From DASPUH01 sp964518505 (GTDB taxonomy: Bacteria > Chloroflexota > Limnocylindria > Limnocylindrales > CSP1-4), in the NCBI GenBank assembly GCA_964518505.1, contig CAZFGT010000027.1, forward strand, positions 1-31,875: DNA of 31,875 nt, written 5' to 3'. The stretch's first letter is position 1. Every line of letters begins with the position of its first letter. Positions 14,905 to 22,312 of the stretch are shown here, piece after piece. Both the position numbers and the translations under genes were made by a program. The notes beneath the pieces are model-generated. The model was not told the origin of the DNA. It saw nothing but the letters and a program-made list of their open reading frames with translations, and ran no database searches.

Positions 14905-17199
14905 TCAGGCAGTGGCGTGCGGGCCTGGGCTGCCGGCCTCGGGCCGGGACGGCGTCTCGATGGTGATGCGGGGCAGCCAGCGCAGGAAGCGCGGCAGGTA
15001 CCAGTTCCACTCCCCGAGCAGGCGCATCGACGCGGGCAGGAGGATGGCGCGGATGACCGTGGCGTCAAGGAAGACGGCCACGGCCAGGCCCAGACCCAGC
15101 TCGCGGATGATGACGAGGCGCAGCGTCACGAAGACGGCGAAGACGACGACCATGATGGCCGCCGCGCTGGTGACCGTGCCGGCCGTCTCGGCGATGCCCC
15201 GCGCGACCGCGCGATGGGTATCCAGGCCGCCGTCGTGCCACTCCTTGACCCGCGTGAGGATGAACACCTCGTAGTCCATCGACAGGCCGAAGAGGATGGT
15301 GAAGACGAAGACGGGCACCCAGTTCTGGATCACCTCGCTGGGGCGGACGCCGAGCGGGCCGCCGAGGAACCCGTCCTGGAAGACGAGGACGAGCACGCCG
15401 TAGGCCGCGCCCGTGGAGAGCAGGTTCAGCACGATGGCCTTGAGCGGGATGACCAGGGAGCGGAAGACCGCCAGCAGCAGCAGGAAGCTGAGCCCCAGGA
15501 CGAACAGGAAGATCTTGATCATGCCGTCGGTGAAGACCTGGGTCTGATCCAGGCTCACCGCCGCGTTGCCGGTGACGTATGCGGCGGCGCCCGGCGCCTG
15601 GGCCAGGACCTGCGGCACGACCGTCGTCCGCATGTCGCGGACCGCCTGCCAGTTGGCCGGATCGTTCTCCGTACCCGACATCACGAACGAGACCATGGCC
15701 ACCGTCCCGTCACCTGACGGCGTGACCGTGGCCGGTCCGCTGAGCCCCGTGACGGTCAGGCCGGTCTGTTCCAGCTTGACGATGGCCGCCTGCGTGGCGG
15801 GAGTATTCGCGTCGGTGACCACGACCTGCAACGCGAGGATGGTGCCCGCCGGCCAATGCGCCTGGAGCACCTCGATGGCCTGCACGCCGTCGATCGACTC
15901 GGGGAACGAGGTGACGTCGGAGTTGCCCAGGCGCAGGTGCGTCACGGGCCCGGCCAGGATCAGGAGCACGGCCGCCGCGCCGAGGGCGGAGATGACCGGC
16001 CGATGCACCACGGCCTCCACCAGCCGCGCCCACCACCCGCCGCCGGTGGGCCGGGGCCGGCCGAGCACCGGCACGCGCCCGCGGTCGACACGGTCACCCA
16101 GGATCGCCAGCAGGGCCGGCAGGAAGGTCAGGCTCCCGACCACGGCGACGGCGATGACCGAGATCGTGCCCAGGGCCATGGAGCGGAACAGCGTGTCGGG
16201 CAGGATGAACAGCCCGGCCACGGAGATCATCACGGCCAGGCCGCTGAAGAAGACGGCGCGCCCCGCGGTCGCGCTGGCCGTCTCGATGGCCGCCCGGACG
16301 TCACGGCCGGCGCGACGTTCCGAACGGAAGCGCGTGACCATGAAGAGCGAGTAGTCGACCGCCACGGCCAGCCCGATGAGGACCACCAGCTGCGTCGCGT
16401 ACGGGCTGACCGAGCCGACCGTCTGGCTGTAGAGGCCCAGCAGGCCGAATGCCGCGAGCAGCGCCGTGACCGCCAGGATCAGCGGCACGACGGCGGCCAC
16501 GGCCGCCCCGAAGGCGACCAGCAGGATGAGGAACGTGGCCGGCAGGCTGATCTTCAGGGCGCCGTCCAGGTCCTCGTTGACCAGCGTGTTGATCTGGTCG
16601 TTGGTCAGCGTGTTGGCCACGGCATGGATGGCGTACGAGGGGTAGGCGGCCTTGACCGCCGTGATGACCGGGGCGATCGCCTGGGTGCGGGTCTCGATGG
16701 CGGCGTCATCGCCGCCGATCTCCCCTTCGATGCGCACGCCGGTCAGGTCCGGCGCGATGAGGCCGGCCTGGGGCGGGGCGACGTACGGATCCACGAGCTG
16801 GCGGAAGGCGGGGCCCGCCGCGCCCTGGACGGTGGCGGTGACGGCCTTGAGGCGGCCCACGATGTCCTCCACCGTGGCGTGGAACGCCGCGTCCGTGGCC
16901 TGCACCGTGGCGCTGGTGATGACGATGGTCATCGTCTCGTGGGGGTCGGGTGTGCCGGCCTGGTCGAAGACCTGGTAGGCCTGCTCGGACTCGGTCGTCG
17001 AGCCGCCCGGGCCGCCCGTGGCGCCCACGGTGCGGATGCCGCCGGCCGCCTGGCTGACGGCGAAGACGCCGATCGTGAGCACGAACCAGCCGACCAGCAC
17101 CGGCCAGCGGTGAGCGGCGCTCCAGGCGGCGATGCGCACGGTCCACGGACGTCCGCGGGGCGCGACGGGGCGGTGGGCGGGCGCGCTCGGACGGGTCAT
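14905..17199 (-). CDS. MMPL/RND family membrane transporter
   Basis: A 764-residue, two-fold repeated transporter with about 12 membrane segments and two large extracytoplasmic domains (about residues 65-200 and 420-560). The proton-relay motifs of the MMPL family are present in both halves: VDYSLFMVTRFRSE and SMDYEVFILTRVKEWHDGG. MMPL proteins export lipids, siderophores or hydrophobic compounds. Next upstream is an LppX/LprG-like lipoprotein, a class that in mycobacteria carries lipids delivered by MMPL or MFS exporters. Start ATG at 17197-17199 with GAGGAGAGC immediately upstream. Confidence 0.93.
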   Translation of the reverse strand: MTRPSAPAHRPVAPRGRPWTVRIAAWSAAHRWPVLVGWFVLTIGVFAVSQAAGGIRTVGATGGPGGSTTESEQAYQVFDQAGTPDPHETMTIVITSATVQATDAAFHATVEDIVGRLKAVTATVQGAAGPAFRQLVDPYVAPPQAGLIAPDLTGVRIEGEIGGDDAAIETRTQAIAPVITAVKAAYPSYAIHAVANTLTNDQINTLVNEDLDGALKISLPATFLILLVAFGAAVAAVVPLILAVTALLAAFGLLGLYSQTVGSVSPYATQLVVLIGLAVAVDYSLFMVTRFRSERRAGRDVRAAIETASATAGRAVFFSGLAVMISVAGLFILPDTLFRSMALGTISVIAVAVVGSLTFLPALLAILGDRVDRGRVPVLGRPRPTGGGWWARLVEAVVHRPVISALGAAAVLLILAGPVTHLRLGNSDVTSFPESIDGVQAIEVLQAHWPAGTILALQVVVTDANTPATQAAIVKLEQTGLTVTGLSGPATVTPSGDGTVAMVSFVMSGTENDPANWQAVRDMRTTVVPQVLAQAPGAAAYVTGNAAVSLDQTQVFTDGMIKIFLFVLGLSFLLLLAVFRSLVIPLKAIVLNLLSTGAAYGVLVLVFQDGFLGGPLGVRPSEVIQNWVPVFVFTILFGLSMDYEVFILTRVKEWHDGGLDTHRAVARGIAETAGTVTSAAAIMVVVFAVFVTLRLVIIRELGLGLAVAVFLDATVIRAILLPASMRLLGEWNWYLPRFLRWLPRITIETPSRPEAGSPGPHATA

Positions 17200-17216
17200 G
17201 CTCTCCTCGGGTGACG

Positions 17217-17234
17217 GCGCCGCGACCGCGGCGC
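17217..17234 (-). repeat. GC-rich perfect inverted repeat upstream of the MMPL gene
   Basis: Eight complementary bases on each side (GCGCCGCG and CGCGGCGC) with two bases between. It lies between the lipoprotein stop and the MMPL ribosome site. There is no U tract, so an attenuating hairpin or a protein site is as likely as a terminator. Confidence 0.4.
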
Positions 17235-17278
17235 TAGCGAGGAGGGTACGTCAATGCCTCGCCGACGGTTCCCGCGCG

Positions 17279-18205
17279 TCAGGGCGTGAACAGGCCGGGG
17301 AAGCCCTCCACCACCTGGTCCGCGGACGGGGCGCTGATGGTCAGCGGCGTGTCGAAGGTGAAAGTCAGGTCGGCACTCGCCGAGCCCTGCGCGCCGCCAT
17401 CGACGGCGACCTTGATCTCGCTGGGTCGGCCGCCATCCTGGCGGGCGATGATGTCGAGGGTCACGCTGCCGACCGAGCCGAGGCCGGCCGTGGGGAGCGC
17501 GAACGGCACCGTGGACGCCAGCGCCGAGGCGCCCTTGGCCGCCAGCTTGACCAGGTCGGCGGCCCCGAGGACGACGTGGAGGTCCCAGCAGCTGGCGCTG
17601 CCGCACGAGACGGCGGCGACCGTGGGTTGCTGGGCCAGGCCGGAGAAGAAGTCGTCCATCGCGCTGAGCGCCTGAGCCATCTGCGACGGATCGGCCGAAG
17701 CTTCCGCCGACGCCATCGGCAGACCGCCCAGGCCGCCAAGGGCACTGCTCGTCGTGTGATGGTACTTGCCGTCATCGGCGAGGCCCATGGCCGTCCCGAG
17801 GGGGCCGAGTTTGAGGTACACGTCCGATCCGACCACGATGGCCTCGCTCGTGCCGCCGCCGCCGATCCCGGCCGGCAGCGTGATCGTCGCGTCGGTCGAG
17901 CCGGCCACGGTGTCGCTCTTGATCTCGACGACCGTGCCGTCGAGCTTCAGCGGGGCGGCCGCCGTGGCAGCCGGCGAGGCGGCGGTGTCCGCGGGCATGG
18001 TCATGGTGCCGGCCAGGGTGAGGCGCGCGTCGACCTGCTTGACCGACGCGAGCGAGGACGAGATCGTCGTCAGGAGACCGCTCGCGTCAGGTGGCGACGG
18101 GTTCGCCGCGCCGGAGCTGCAGGCGACGACCGTGAGGGCAAGGGCGGCGGAGGCGAGCACGCCCCAGCCACGGCGGGACGGGCGAGGCAGGATCGACGAG
18201 GGCAC
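17279..18205 (-). CDS. LppX/LprG-like lipoprotein
   Basis: A 308-residue lipoprotein with lipobox VVAC (Cys29), then an LppX_LprAFG-like pattern: a leading helix (LLTTISSSLASVKQVDARLTL), successive beta strands, SEAIVVGSDVYLKL, and a C-terminal strand pattern (EIKVAVDG, ASADLTFTFDTPLTIS). These proteins form a half-barrel that binds lipids on the outer face of the membrane. A Cys pair (CGSASC, about residues 200-205) may form a disulfide. The start is GTG at 18203-18205 with AAGGAG eight bases before it. Neighbouring MMPL supports a lipid export or transfer role; this is inference. Confidence 0.75.
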   Translation of the reverse strand: MPSSILPRPSRRGWGVLASAALALTVVACSSGAANPSPPDASGLLTTISSSLASVKQVDARLTLAGTMTMPADTAASPAATAAAPLKLDGTVVEIKSDTVAGSTDATITLPAGIGGGGTSEAIVVGSDVYLKLGPLGTAMGLADDGKYHHTTSSALGGLGGLPMASAEASADPSQMAQALSAMDDFFSGLAQQPTVAAVSCGSASCWDLHVVLGAADLVKLAAKGASALASTVPFALPTAGLGSVGSVTLDIIARQDGGRPSEIKVAVDGGAQGSASADLTFTFDTPLTISAPSADQVVEGFPGLFTP

Positions 18206-18300
18206 GGGGCGGCTCCTTCAGCGCGGCGAGGCGCCGACGGTACCGGCTGGCGTGCCCCCGAGGCTATGCGACGAACGTACCAGTCGGGCGCGCTGCCCGG

Positions 18301-18936
18301 CTAGGGCAGGGCGGCGAAGGCTGTCGCCGCGGTGGCGTCGTCCGGCGCCTGGACCGCGATGAGGGTGTCGCCGTTGATGTAGCCGTACGTCTTGCTGCCG
18401 CTGCTGTCGGTGACCACGGTCACGCTCTTGCCGCCGAGCGACGTCGTGCTGCTGGTGCCGCCGTCCGTCTGGTTGGCCTGGAGCATGAGCTGCAGGAAGC
18501 TGTTGGCGTCACCGTTCGAGACCTGGATGGCAAAGTAGGTCACGTCCGGGCAGGGGTCGGTGGCCGCCGGGCCAGGTCCCGCCAGGGCCATCGAGAACGT
18601 GGCCGTGCCGGTCAGCCCCGACAGGAGCGAACCGGCGCCGGCGAGGCCGGACAGGGCCGCCGCGGGCAGGGCCCCGGCGGGCATGCTGTAGGTGATGGCC
18701 GGTGCGCCGCAGATCTGGGCCGGCAGCTTGGCCTCAAGGCCCGGGTTGCCGTGGAGGCCCAGGCCGCCCAGGATGTCGGAGCCGCCGAGGCCGAGGCCGC
18801 TGGGCAGCGCGCCGCCACCGCCCCCGGCAGGCGTCGGCGTCGGGGTCGCGGTGGCGCTGCTGCCGCACGCCGCGACGATGAGCGCCAGGGCGAGGGCACA
18901 GGCAGACGCGGCCGGCAGCCGCAGCGATCGGATCAT
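18301..18936 (-). CDS. Small lipoprotein of unknown function
   Basis: A 211-residue lipoprotein with lipobox VAAC (Cys24), a Thr/Pro and Gly linker (residues 28-45), and a folded part of about 150 residues with two cysteines (ICGAPAITYSMP, DPCPDVTYFAIQ) that may pair. No family is recognised. The ATG at 18934-18936 has GGGAGG seven bases upstream. The gap to the LppX-like gene is 95 bases and co-directional, so the two may be co-transcribed. Confidence 0.8.
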   Translation of the reverse strand: MIRSLRLPAASACALALALIVAACGSSATATPTPTPAGGGGGALPSGLGLGGSDILGGLGLHGNPGLEAKLPAQICGAPAITYSMPAGALPAAALSGLAGAGSLLSGLTGTATFSMALAGPGPAATDPCPDVTYFAIQVSNGDANSFLQLMLQANQTDGGTSSTTSLGGKSVTVVTDSSGSKTYGYINGDTLIAVQAPDDATAATAFAALP

Positions 18937-19050
18937 CTCAACCTCCCAGTCGGCCCGCGTCTCCCAGCGGGCGCCGCACGCGGGGCATGATACAGGGGCG
19001 CCGGCGCCGTCGCGCCTCGAAAGGCGTGCCGCGCCGGCGGGTCCGCGTGT

Positions 19051-20874
19051 CTAGGGCGCCAGGGGCAGCCCAGCGGCCTGCAGGAGGCTGTCGAGGCTGG
19101 CCGTGGAGAGGTACGTGCTGGCGCCCCCGATAGGCGTGCCGTTGAGGGCCGTGAGGGTCTGCACGCTCGTGCCGTTCCACTGCCCGAAGCGGGCCCACTG
19201 CGGTTCGGGGGCGAGGCTCCAGTAGGCGTTGCGGGCGGCCGTGTTGGCGGCGCTCGCGGCGTACATGCCGCTCGTCCAGTCGTCGTTGAAGGCGAGCAGC
19301 GTCTTGTCCGAGCTGTCACCGGCGACCGGCATGCCAAGGGCCACGGTGTTGTCGTGGATGGTGTTGCCGGACACCGTGCCGGGGGCATCGGCGCGGTCCT
19401 GGCTGACGACGCTGATGCCGTCGAGGTTCCAGGCCACGAGGTTGCCGTAGACGTTGGCGTCGGAGCTCGAGCTCAGCAGGATGCCCGCCGCCCAGACCCA
19501 GCCGTCCGACGCGCTGCCGTTGTGCCACACGACGTTGTCGGCGATGGTGGCGCCGCGGCTGACCTCGTACATGATGCCCGCCCCGGTGTTGTCGTGGACG
19601 CGGCTGTTGCGCACCACGGCGCCCGGGTTGTAGTTCTTGGCGCTGGCCGGGGTGCCAGCCGGATACCACTGGTCGAACCAGATGCCGGGGCCGCCGTTGT
19701 GGTCGACCTCGCAGCCGTCGAAGACGATGTTCGTGCCGTGGGCCTTGCCCCCGCCGGCCTCCCAGCCGGGGTCGACGGTGAGGGCCACGTTGTTGTAGGC
19801 GATGTGGTCGCGCAGGAACGTCACGTTGGTGGCGCCCGAGACGTTGTAGCCCTCCTGGGTGTTGTGGTCGAACGAACTGTCGGCCACCGTGATCGAGGAC
19901 CCGGTGACCTGGAGGCCGGCCCCAGCCGAGCCGCTGATGCGGATGCCACTGACCGTGATATCAGCCCCCGAGAGGGTCAGGACCCCCTGCTGGAGGGGCA
20001 CGCCCAAGCCCGTGCCGTCGAACGTCGCGCCGCGCAGGGTGAGGCTCTTGGCGATCGTCACCCGCTCGTGGAAGCTGCAGCCCGTCTCATCGAGGGTGGC
20101 CCCCGCGGGGGCCGCGTTGACCGCCGCCTGCAGGCTGGCCGGGCAGCTGCCGGCCGGCGGCGCTGCCGTGGGCGCGGCCGTCGGCGCGGCCGTCGGAGCG
20201 GCCGTCGGCGTCGAGGTGGGAGCGGTGGTGGGGGCGGCCGTGGGAGCGGCCGTTGGAGCGGCCGCGCCGGCCGGGGTGGCAGCGGGGGTCGCGGTGGGGG
20301 CTGAGCCGGAGACCTTGGCCACGACCATGACGTTGGTCGAGGCCAGCACGGTCCGGCTGCGCGAAGCGGTCGCCGCTCCCAGCGTGCCCGTCGTTCCCAG
20401 CGTGCCCGACGATCGCGACGAGCCCGCGGATCCCGAGGGTGCCGGTGAGACCGAGGATGCCGTGCCGAAGCGGACCACGTATTGGGTCCAGGCGGGCAGG
20501 ACCGCGGACAGCACATGCGTCCCCAGCTTCGCCTTCGACGGCACGCGCACGCTCAGGGTCAACGCCGTGGCTGAGCTGGTGCGCGTCGTCGGCATGCCCG
20601 AGGCCGAGCCGTCCCACTGCAGCTGGAGCATGGTGCCGCTGGCGAACCCACTGACCTTGACGGCGACGGTCGACCCGGCGGTCACCGGGCCGGAGACGGT
20701 CAACGCGGGACCCGTGGTGGTGGCCATGGCCGGCAGGAACGGGATCAGCAGCGCCGGCACGAGGAGCACGATGGGGATCGTGGCGATCCAGTCGCGCAGG
20801 CGTCGGGGGCCGTGGAAGACCGCGGGGGTGGGGGTGGGTCGCTCGTCGACCCAGCGCGTACCGTCCCAGAACAT
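19051..20874 (-). CDS. Secreted parallel beta-helix surface protein
   Basis: A 607-residue protein. The order is a short cytoplasmic N-terminus with a WDGTRW motif (residues 3-8), a membrane segment or uncleaved signal (about 28-50), an Ig-like/beta domain (55-135), a long Ser/Gly then Ala/Pro/Thr linker (about 145-240), and a right-handed parallel beta helix (about 245-600). The helix repeats N-N/D-x-V and G-I turns, for example ITVSGIRISGSAGAGLQVTG and ATIADNVVWHNGSASDG. Such helices bind or cleave polysaccharides, or act as adhesins; no catalytic set is obvious, so adhesion or glycan binding is favoured. The ATG (20872-20874) lies 10 bases after GGAG. A c-di-GMP riboswitch directly precedes it, tying its production to the sessile/motile switch. 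Confidence 0.87.
   Translation of the reverse strand: MFWDGTRWVDERPTPTPAVFHGPRRLRDWIATIPIVLLVPALLIPFLPAMATTTGPALTVSGPVTAGSTVAVKVSGFASGTMLQLQWDGSASGMPTTRTSSATALTLSVRVPSKAKLGTHVLSAVLPAWTQYVVRFGTASSVSPAPSGSAGSSRSSGTLGTTGTLGAATASRSRTVLASTNVMVVAKVSGSAPTATPAATPAGAAAPTAAPTAAPTTAPTSTPTAAPTAAPTAAPTAAPPAGSCPASLQAAVNAAPAGATLDETGCSFHERVTIAKSLTLRGATFDGTGLGVPLQQGVLTLSGADITVSGIRISGSAGAGLQVTGSSITVADSSFDHNTQEGYNVSGATNVTFLRDHIAYNNVALTVDPGWEAGGGKAHGTNIVFDGCEVDHNGGPGIWFDQWYPAGTPASAKNYNPGAVVRNSRVHDNTGAGIMYEVSRGATIADNVVWHNGSASDGWVWAAGILLSSSSDANVYGNLVAWNLDGISVVSQDRADAPGTVSGNTIHDNTVALGMPVAGDSSDKTLLAFNDDWTSGMYAASAANTAARNAYWSLAPEPQWARFGQWNGTSVQTLTALNGTPIGGASTYLSTASLDSLLQAAGLPLAP
20156..20272 (+). repeat. 12-bp-class tandem repeat encoding the Ala-Pro-Thr linker
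   Basis: Degenerate tandem units related to GCGGCCGTCGGC and GGAGCGGCCGTG lie within the beta-helix gene. They encode repeated A-P-T-A steps of the linker. Such repeats can change length by slippage, which would change linker length in steps of four residues without shifting the frame. Confidence 0.7.
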
Positions 20875-20887
20875 TCGATGCTCGCTC

Positions 20888-20963
20888 CATTCGATAACCC
20901 GGCTGGCTGCGAGAGCCCCGTGGCTTTGCGGCCCCGCCTCGCGGCGGGTGTGCTATTTCGTGG
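20888..20963 (-). promoter_or_regulatory. Cyclic-di-GMP-I (GEMM-I) riboswitch
   Basis: The minus-strand leader of the beta-helix gene matches the GEMM-I layout. AGCACACC precedes a short helix CGCC-GCGA-GGCG with a GNRA tetraloop. Then comes the invariant CGCAAAGCCACGGG, a second helix (GGCT/AGCC), and the 3' signature AGCCGGGTTATCGAA. The A-rich CAAACC of the consensus appears as CACACC. The aptamer ends right at the GGAG ribosome site (20885-20888), so control of translation initiation is likely. GEMM-I aptamers bind c-di-GMP with high affinity and commonly control surface and motility genes. Confidence 0.82.
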
Positions 20964-21146
20964 ACAGCGGTGTCCGGGGGTGCGCGTCAGGGCGGCCCCG
21001 GGAGGCGGCAGTATCGGCGGTCGGGCGCCGCCGTGCCATGGTCAACTCGTCCGGCGTGGCCTAGCCCCACATGCGCGGCACGAGACGCGCCTCGAGGGCC
21101 ACTGGGCTGTGGAGCGGTTCGGACCGTGGCAGATAGGTCGTGTGCC

Positions 21147-21341
21147 AGATGGGCCACCGGCCTGTGGGTCGTGTCGGTCGGGCTGGGCCCGATCGGCGTG
21201 CTGCTCGCCGGGGCCCTGGCGCAGACCGTGGGCCCGCGCCTCATGCAGGGCGGCTTCGGGCTGCTCGTGGCGGCCCTGGGGATCCTCCCGCTGACGGTGC
21301 GGCGGCGGGCCCTGGCGAAGGTGGGCCGGCCCTATCCCTGA
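21147..21341 (+). pseudogene. C-terminal remnant of an MFS transporter
   Basis: On the plus strand the frame ending at the TGA at 21339-21341 encodes a coherent MFS C-terminus: ATGLWVVSVGLGPIGVLL, AGALAQTVGPRLMQGGFGLL, then a final hydrophobic helix and basic tail. This is about 60 residues, equal to the last two membrane segments of DHA3-type exporters. Codon use is strongly GC3-biased like real genes. Homology stops abruptly near 21147, and upstream sequence in this frame is not membrane-like, so the rest of the gene is gone. Its 3' end overlaps the end of the convergent KARI-like gene by 10 bp. Confidence 0.7.
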
Positions 21342-22312
21342 CCGAAGAGCTCCCGCCACTCGCGGCCGACCTGCTCCATCTGCGACTCCGCGCCGCTGCG
21401 GCGCATGCGATGGAGATGCATCATGCCGCGCTGCCACTCGGTGACCCAGTTCGAGGCGAACTCGCCGCGGCTGGTCTCCTCGAAGATCGTCTCGATCTCG
21501 TCGCGGTCGATGACCCGCGGGCCCGACATGCGCACGGCGAATTCGCACGTCCGGCTGCTGCGGTGCGAGATGTACTCCTCGATGCCCATCTCGTCCATCA
21601 CGTCGACCACCGAGCGGAGCGAACGGATGGCCTTGGCGTAGGCGAAGTGGGGCGCGTAGCCGTGGTCGACCATGACCTCGAAGACGGCCCGCATGAGGGC
21701 GATCGTGCCGCCGTAGAGGACCTGCTCCTCGAAGTTGTCGCCTTCCGTCTCGGAGGCGAAGTCGACCTCCACCACACCGACCCGGGTGCTGCCGACGCCC
21801 TTGGCGATGGCCAGCACGATCGGCCAGGCGTCGCCGGTGGCGTCCTGTTCGACGGCGATGGCGCCGTAGATGCCCGAGCCCTCCAGGTATTTCTGGCGCA
21901 CCAGGTGGCCCGGCGAGTTGGGCACGAACAGCACCACGTTGACGTCGGCCGGCGGCTGGATGAGACCGTAGAGGACGTTGAAGCCGTGGGCGAAACTGAG
22001 GGTCGCGCCAGCCTTCAGGTGGCCCGCGATGTGGTCCCGGTAGACCTCCGGCTGGACGGGGTCGGCCAGCAGGATGTGGATCACGTCGGCCGCCTCGCAC
22101 GCCTCCTCGATGGACCTGACCGAGAAGCCGTCGTCCTGCGCCTTCTGCCATGACGCCGACGTCTTGTCGGCGCCCACGATGACCTTGAGCCCACTGTCGC
22201 GGAGGCAGAGCGCCTGCGGTCGGCCCTGGATGCCGTAGCCGACGATCGCGATGCACTTGTCCTGCAGCGGCTCGAGACTGGCGTCCTCGTCGCGGTAGAC
22301 CTGGTTCCTCAT
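21332..22312 (-). CDS. Ketol-acid reductoisomerase homologue with altered active site, in ureide operon
   Basis: A 326-residue class I KARI-fold protein. It has the NAD(P) loop IVGYGIQG (23-30) followed by ALCLRDSGLKVIVG, FAHGFN (107-112; His109 kept), SPGHLVR, ETEGDNFEEQ with the first-site metal ligands Asp192 and Glu196, and GPRVID. True KARIs have APKGPGH; here it is VPNSPGH, so the active-site Lys is Asn132. True KARIs have AYFExLHE, whose two Glu complete the second Mg2+ site; here AYAKAIRS gives Lys227 and Ser231. The loop after ISx is about four residues longer than in KARIs. No acetolactate synthase is nearby, and the gene overlaps the ureide amidohydrolase by 4 bp. The fold is certain, but the reaction is unknown. 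A reductase or dehydrogenase acting on ureidoglycolate, glyoxylate or a derivative is an inference from context. Confidence 0.9.
   Translation of the reverse strand: MRNQVYRDEDASLEPLQDKCIAIVGYGIQGRPQALCLRDSGLKVIVGADKTSASWQKAQDDGFSVRSIEEACEAADVIHILLADPVQPEVYRDHIAGHLKAGATLSFAHGFNVLYGLIQPPADVNVVLFVPNSPGHLVRQKYLEGSGIYGAIAVEQDATGDAWPIVLAIAKGVGSTRVGVVEVDFASETEGDNFEEQVLYGGTIALMRAVFEVMVDHGYAPHFAYAKAIRSLRSVVDVMDEMGIEEYISHRSSRTCEFAVRMSGPRVIDRDEIETIFEETSRGEFASNWVTEWQRGMMHLHRMRRSGAESQMEQVGREWRELFGQG

Noticed and set aside
20156..20272. Possible CRISPR-like array
   Set aside because: Units are contiguous 12-mers without spacers and encode a protein linker.
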